14,642 nt of DNA from Candidatus Saccharimonadota bacterium. Its GTDB lineage: Bacteria; Patescibacteriota; Saccharimonadia; Saccharimonadales; Saccharimonadaceae. The notes beneath the pieces were generated by a model that worked only from the letters and a program-made list of their open reading frames with translations, ran no database searches and was not told the DNA's origin. Positions 12,452 to 14,642 of this stretch are shown here, in pieces (position 1 is the stretch's first letter; every line of letters begins with the position of its first letter). The stretch covers positions 1 to 14,642 of the forward strand of contig JACQGD010000016.1 in the NCBI GenBank assembly GCA_016199685.1. Reading direction: 5' to 3'. The position numbers were made by a program, and so were the translations under genes.

Positions 12452-14095
12452 TTATCCGTTGTATTGACCGACACCGTAATCAGGTTCTTGCCCAATCTTT
12501 ACTTGGGCACATGGCTGGTCGATTTGCGTTCCTTTCACTGCAGTGCGCTGTGCTCCGTTATAGGTCATGACATTAGATGCAACTACAACAAATGTTCCCC
12601 AGCTCTGAAGTCCATTTTCTTGTGCAGCGCACACTTCTGGTGCCGTTACGTCAAGCGTTTTTACAACGCCGAATGAGTACTGAGCTGCACCTTTTGCGAT
12701 GATCGTCGCTCGCTCCACACTTGCATCATTTGCCATAATCGACGATGAGCCAGCTGTCCGTGCGAGCACCGATAGATATTCGCCGTCTTCGACCGTTACC
12801 GCGGCGCCATTTGTCGCATCGAGCGTGAGCGTATCACTCCCACCCTTATAATTAAACTGTGTCCTGTCCGCTACAATTGTCGCCAATCGAGGACCATAAA
12901 CAGTGATTCGCGTGTACGCCTTTGAAAAGTTACCGTAATCTTTTCCCGTAAATGAGAGCGTCGCTTGTGTACCGTTAATCTCCATTTTAGGCGACACAGT
13001 GTTCTTTACGGCCTTCACAACGATGCGTGGATTTGCATCGACAACGTAGTGTACATCCGCGGAGTTAAATGTTGTTTTTAGTGATGAAACACTCTTGAAC
13101 GATTCTGGTAACACAACTGTTTTCGTCTGCATGACTCGATCAACTTCTGCGCTCATATATCGCTCACGGTAGCTCACGATTCCCGCTGCAACAGCAAATG
13201 AGGTCAGCCCTGCCGCGATAATAACGATTGTCGTAATAACCAACTGTTTCGTAAATTTGCGCGCCATCAAGGCGTAGGCGACAACTCCAAAGAGCGCGGC
13301 TAGGAGCACGCCACTAGCTACCGCCAAACCATAGGCAACATAATAGGGCCATTCAGGACCGTAATCAATCGGCACATCTGCCTGTGGGAAGATAGATCGT
13401 CCGTGAAATCCCAGCATAATACCCGCGAATGCTGTAAAAAGTAATGTTCCGATTGAAGCAATTGCGCTACAGACTCCAAGAATCGACAGAATTACTTTTT
13501 GTGCTGTATTTGCCTGACCAGACTCTTGGATACTCGCTTCGCTCTCATTTAGTTCACGAATCTGCGCCAAGGTAACTGGCTTGCCCGACATTTGTAATTT
13601 TTCCGCAGCAGTTCGCGCTGGTGGCACAACAACCCACAAAATGACGTAGATCAGTGCCATCGGCATAAACGCCGTCAAAAGCAGCAACACGATAAAGATG
13701 AGCCGCGTCCATAACGGATTGATGCCAAAGAAATGCGCGATTCCACTGAGTACGCCGCCAAATATCGCCCCATCAACATTTCGGTATAATTTACGCGTTG
13801 GATTACTTGAGAGTTTTGTATCGGTACCGATTGCAATATCTCCGTTATCCATAAACTCCTCCGGCTCACCAAGTTGTGTACGAACCGCCTTAACATCATC
13901 GCTTGTGATCACTCCATTTGGCTCGACATTTCTTTCCCCGAGTAGTTCGGTAATTCGAATCTCAATGTCATTGAGTAGCTCACTATCTTCTGCGTAGGCT
14001 TCGAGGACACCGATATATTTTTCTAATTCTTTTTTGGCTGCGATTTCTATGTCGTATGACGTCTTTGCAATATGAATTCGTGTCGTTTCTTTCAT
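12452..14095 (-). CDS. PspC-domain membrane protein with HAAS-like N-terminus and DUF2807-like C-terminus
   Basis: A 547-residue multi-domain membrane protein. Residues 1-85 resemble the small helical domain found before PspC in Bacteroidetes proteins (YIGVLEAYAEDSE, DIEIRITELLGE, VITSDDVKAV, LGEPEEF). Residues 101-160 are a PspC domain (RKLYRNVDGAIFGGVLSGIAHFFG..., hydrophobic helix, VILWVVVPPA). Further membrane helices lie at about 200-229, 251-276 and 285-309. The remainder (about 325-547) is a soluble, probably extracytoplasmic repeat-rich beta region (NGTQATLSF, ITVYGPRLATIVADRTQF, LDATNGAAVTVEDGEYLSV) like the DUF2807 / adhesin-head family. PspC proteins sense membrane stress; a stress-sensor or surface role is inference. 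The ribosome site AAGGAAGG overlaps the PadR stop, giving translational coupling with the repressor. Confidence 0.85.
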   Translation of the reverse strand: MKETTRIHIAKTSYDIEIAAKKELEKYIGVLEAYAEDSELLNDIEIRITELLGERNVEPNGVITSDDVKAVRTQLGEPEEFMDNGDIAIGTDTKLSSNPTRKLYRNVDGAIFGGVLSGIAHFFGINPLWTRLIFIVLLLLTAFMPMALIYVILWVVVPPARTAAEKLQMSGKPVTLAQIRELNESEASIQESGQANTAQKVILSILGVCSAIASIGTLLFTAFAGIMLGFHGRSIFPQADVPIDYGPEWPYYVAYGLAVASGVLLAALFGVVAYALMARKFTKQLVITTIVIIAAGLTSFAVAAGIVSYRERYMSAEVDRVMQTKTVVLPESFKSVSSLKTTFNSADVHYVVDANPRIVVKAVKNTVSPKMEINGTQATLSFTGKDYGNFSKAYTRITVYGPRLATIVADRTQFNYKGGSDTLTLDATNGAAVTVEDGEYLSVLARTAGSSSIMANDASVERATIIAKGAAQYSFGVVKTLDVTAPEVCAAQENGLQSWGTFVVVASNVMTYNGAQRTAVKGTQIDQPCAQVKIGQEPDYGVGQYNG

Positions 14096-14105
14096 AATAC
14101 CTTCC

Positions 14106-14438
14106 TTATAATTTCTTCAGTGTTGCATTTAATGCAGTTATTTTTTTACTCACATGCTGTTCGACGCTGCCACCAAATTCTGTTATTTTATAGTATTTTC
14201 TCGGTGGCCCCTGCTCTGATTCTTGCCATTCATGCTCAAGCAATCCATCTTTTTGTAAACGGCTCAGCAGCGGATAGATTGTTCCCTCAACCACAACGAG
14301 CTCAGCCTGACTCAACGCTCGAATAATATCACTCGTATACTTTGGCTCGTGTGAACACACTTTTAGTACGCAGTATGCCAGGAAGCCCTTACGTAGCTGC
14401 GTCGCGAGCTGTTCAGCATACACTTCACTCTCGTCCAT
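14106..14438 (-). CDS. PadR-family transcriptional regulator
   Basis: A 110-residue winged-helix repressor. After a short N-terminal arm, helices at about 15-30 and 33-45 lead to the family hallmark EGTIYPLLSRLQKDGLL (51-67) and the wing GPPRKYYKITEFG (77-89), followed by one C-terminal helix. The short C-terminus places it with the small PadR subgroup. PadR proteins usually repress their own operon and a neighbouring membrane or efflux gene, and here it is the first gene before the PspC-domain gene, 10 nt apart. Ribosome site AAGGAG lies 5 nt before the ATG. The inducing signal is unknown. Confidence 0.92.
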   Translation of the reverse strand: MDESEVYAEQLATQLRKGFLAYCVLKVCSHEPKYTSDIIRALSQAELVVVEGTIYPLLSRLQKDGLLEHEWQESEQGPPRKYYKITEFGGSVEQHVSKKITALNATLKKL

Positions 14439-14469
14439 ACTTGCTCCTTATATCATTACTATTTTTTAT

Positions 14470-14481
14470 CATAGTTCTATG
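14470..14481. promoter_or_regulatory. Candidate PadR operator
   Basis: CATAG-TT-CTATG, a perfect 5-bp inverted repeat with a 2-nt centre, lies 31 nt upstream of the padR start and overlaps the predicted transcription start. Its position fits autoregulation. The short length means chance cannot be excluded. Confidence 0.4.
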
Positions 14482-14507
14482 TTATACAAGGTACTATAAA
14501 AAGTCAA
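14481..14507 (-). promoter_or_regulatory. Candidate padR promoter
   Basis: TTGACT (14507-14502) and TATAAC (14486-14481) on the minus strand are each one mismatch from consensus, but the 15-nt spacing is short. An alternative -10, TAACAT, would have 17 nt spacing. Confidence 0.45.
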
Positions 14508-14523
14508 ATACTTAATTATACAT

Positions 14524-14551
14524 AAAAAAATTGGTAGCTACATGCTACCAA
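14524..14551 (-). terminator. Rho-independent terminator overlapping the end of the glycine-rich gene
   Basis: On the minus strand TTGGTAGC (14551-14544) pairs perfectly with GCTACCAA (14538-14531) around a 5-nt loop, and seven T follow (14530-14524). The last tryptophan codon and the TAG stop of the glycine-rich gene lie inside the first arm. Confidence 0.88.
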
Positions 14552-14642
14552 CCTCCGCCGCCTCCACCGCCACCGCCACCGCCAGATGAACCGCCACCGC
14601 TAGAACCGCTACTCGACGAGCTCGATGCCGCCGCATAACTAT
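14545..14642 (-). CDS. C-terminal tail of a glycine/serine-rich protein (5' part outside window)
   Basis: The minus-strand frame open from the right edge to TAG at 14547-14545 encodes about 32 residues: SYAAASSSSSSGSSGGGSS followed by ten glycines and a terminal Trp. Such Ser-then-Gly tails close several bacterial secreted or membrane-anchored proteins, such as TPM/YgcG-type and DUF2207 proteins, and that is my best guess for the missing part. The tail alone cannot prove a family. The other two frames here are interrupted or show no such pattern, and the adjacent terminator supports this reading. Confidence 0.65.
   Translation of the reverse strand, partial: SYAAASSSSSSGSSGGGSSGGGGGGGGGGGW

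Noticed and set aside
14556..14600. Tandem CCGCCA-like triplets that could be read as a repeat array
   Set aside because: They are simply glycine codons of the protein tail on the minus strand, with no spacer structure.
1..14642. UGA reassigned to glycine as in some CPR lineages
   Set aside because: UGA is used as a stop, for example at the end of the Clp-N gene, and an RF2 gene is present.

Overview
The window looks like a chromosomal segment of a Patescibacteria/CPR bacterium, most likely a Saccharibacteria (TM7) relative. This rests on the gene set, the compact layout, a standalone Clp N-domain protein, the CPR-style MurD P-loop (SKGKGT) and a lysine-rich SecA tail without a zinc module. 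It is a judgement from protein character, not from a database search. Genes end with TAA, TAG and TGA and a complete RF2 gene is present, so UGA is read as stop. That argues against Gracilibacteria or Absconditabacteria, which recode UGA. No tRNA, rRNA, CRISPR array or insertion sequence was seen.

Almost everything reads on the minus strand, so transcription runs from high to low coordinates. In that order: (1) 14524-14642, the glycine-rich tail of a truncated gene ending in a strong intrinsic terminator. (2) 14438-10343, an envelope-stress-like block: PadR-family repressor, a PspC-domain membrane protein with an adhesin-like C-terminal domain, then an ABC ATPase and a MacB/FtsX-type permease, closed by a terminator at 10299-10332. 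(3) serS at 10283-9036. (4) 9035-8465, an intergenic island holding a plus-strand ORF of unknown function followed by two large hairpins. (5) hpf, the ribosome hibernation factor, at 8464-8090. (6) 7972-2937, secA, an M16 zinc-peptidase homologue broken by an internal deletion, and murD, closely packed as one probable operon. (7) prfB. (8) a standalone Clp N-domain protein with a structured leader. (9) ftsE and the start of ftsX, which runs off the left edge.

The functions fit a small fermentative cell investing in core processes: translation (serS, prfB, hpf), secretion (secA), peptidoglycan synthesis and division (murD, ftsEX) and envelope surveillance (padR-pspC-ABC).

The most interesting signals are these. 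Extended -10 promoters (TGn + TATAAT/TACAAT/TATACT) recur, and at ftsE, prfB and serS they sit only 7-10 nt before the start codon, implying leaderless or nearly leaderless mRNAs. The M16 peptidase lacks about 65-70 internal residues, including the expected third zinc ligand, and is split into two ORFs joined by an ATGA overlap. The reversed ORF island between hpf and serS is unexplained. prfB has no programmed frameshift site.
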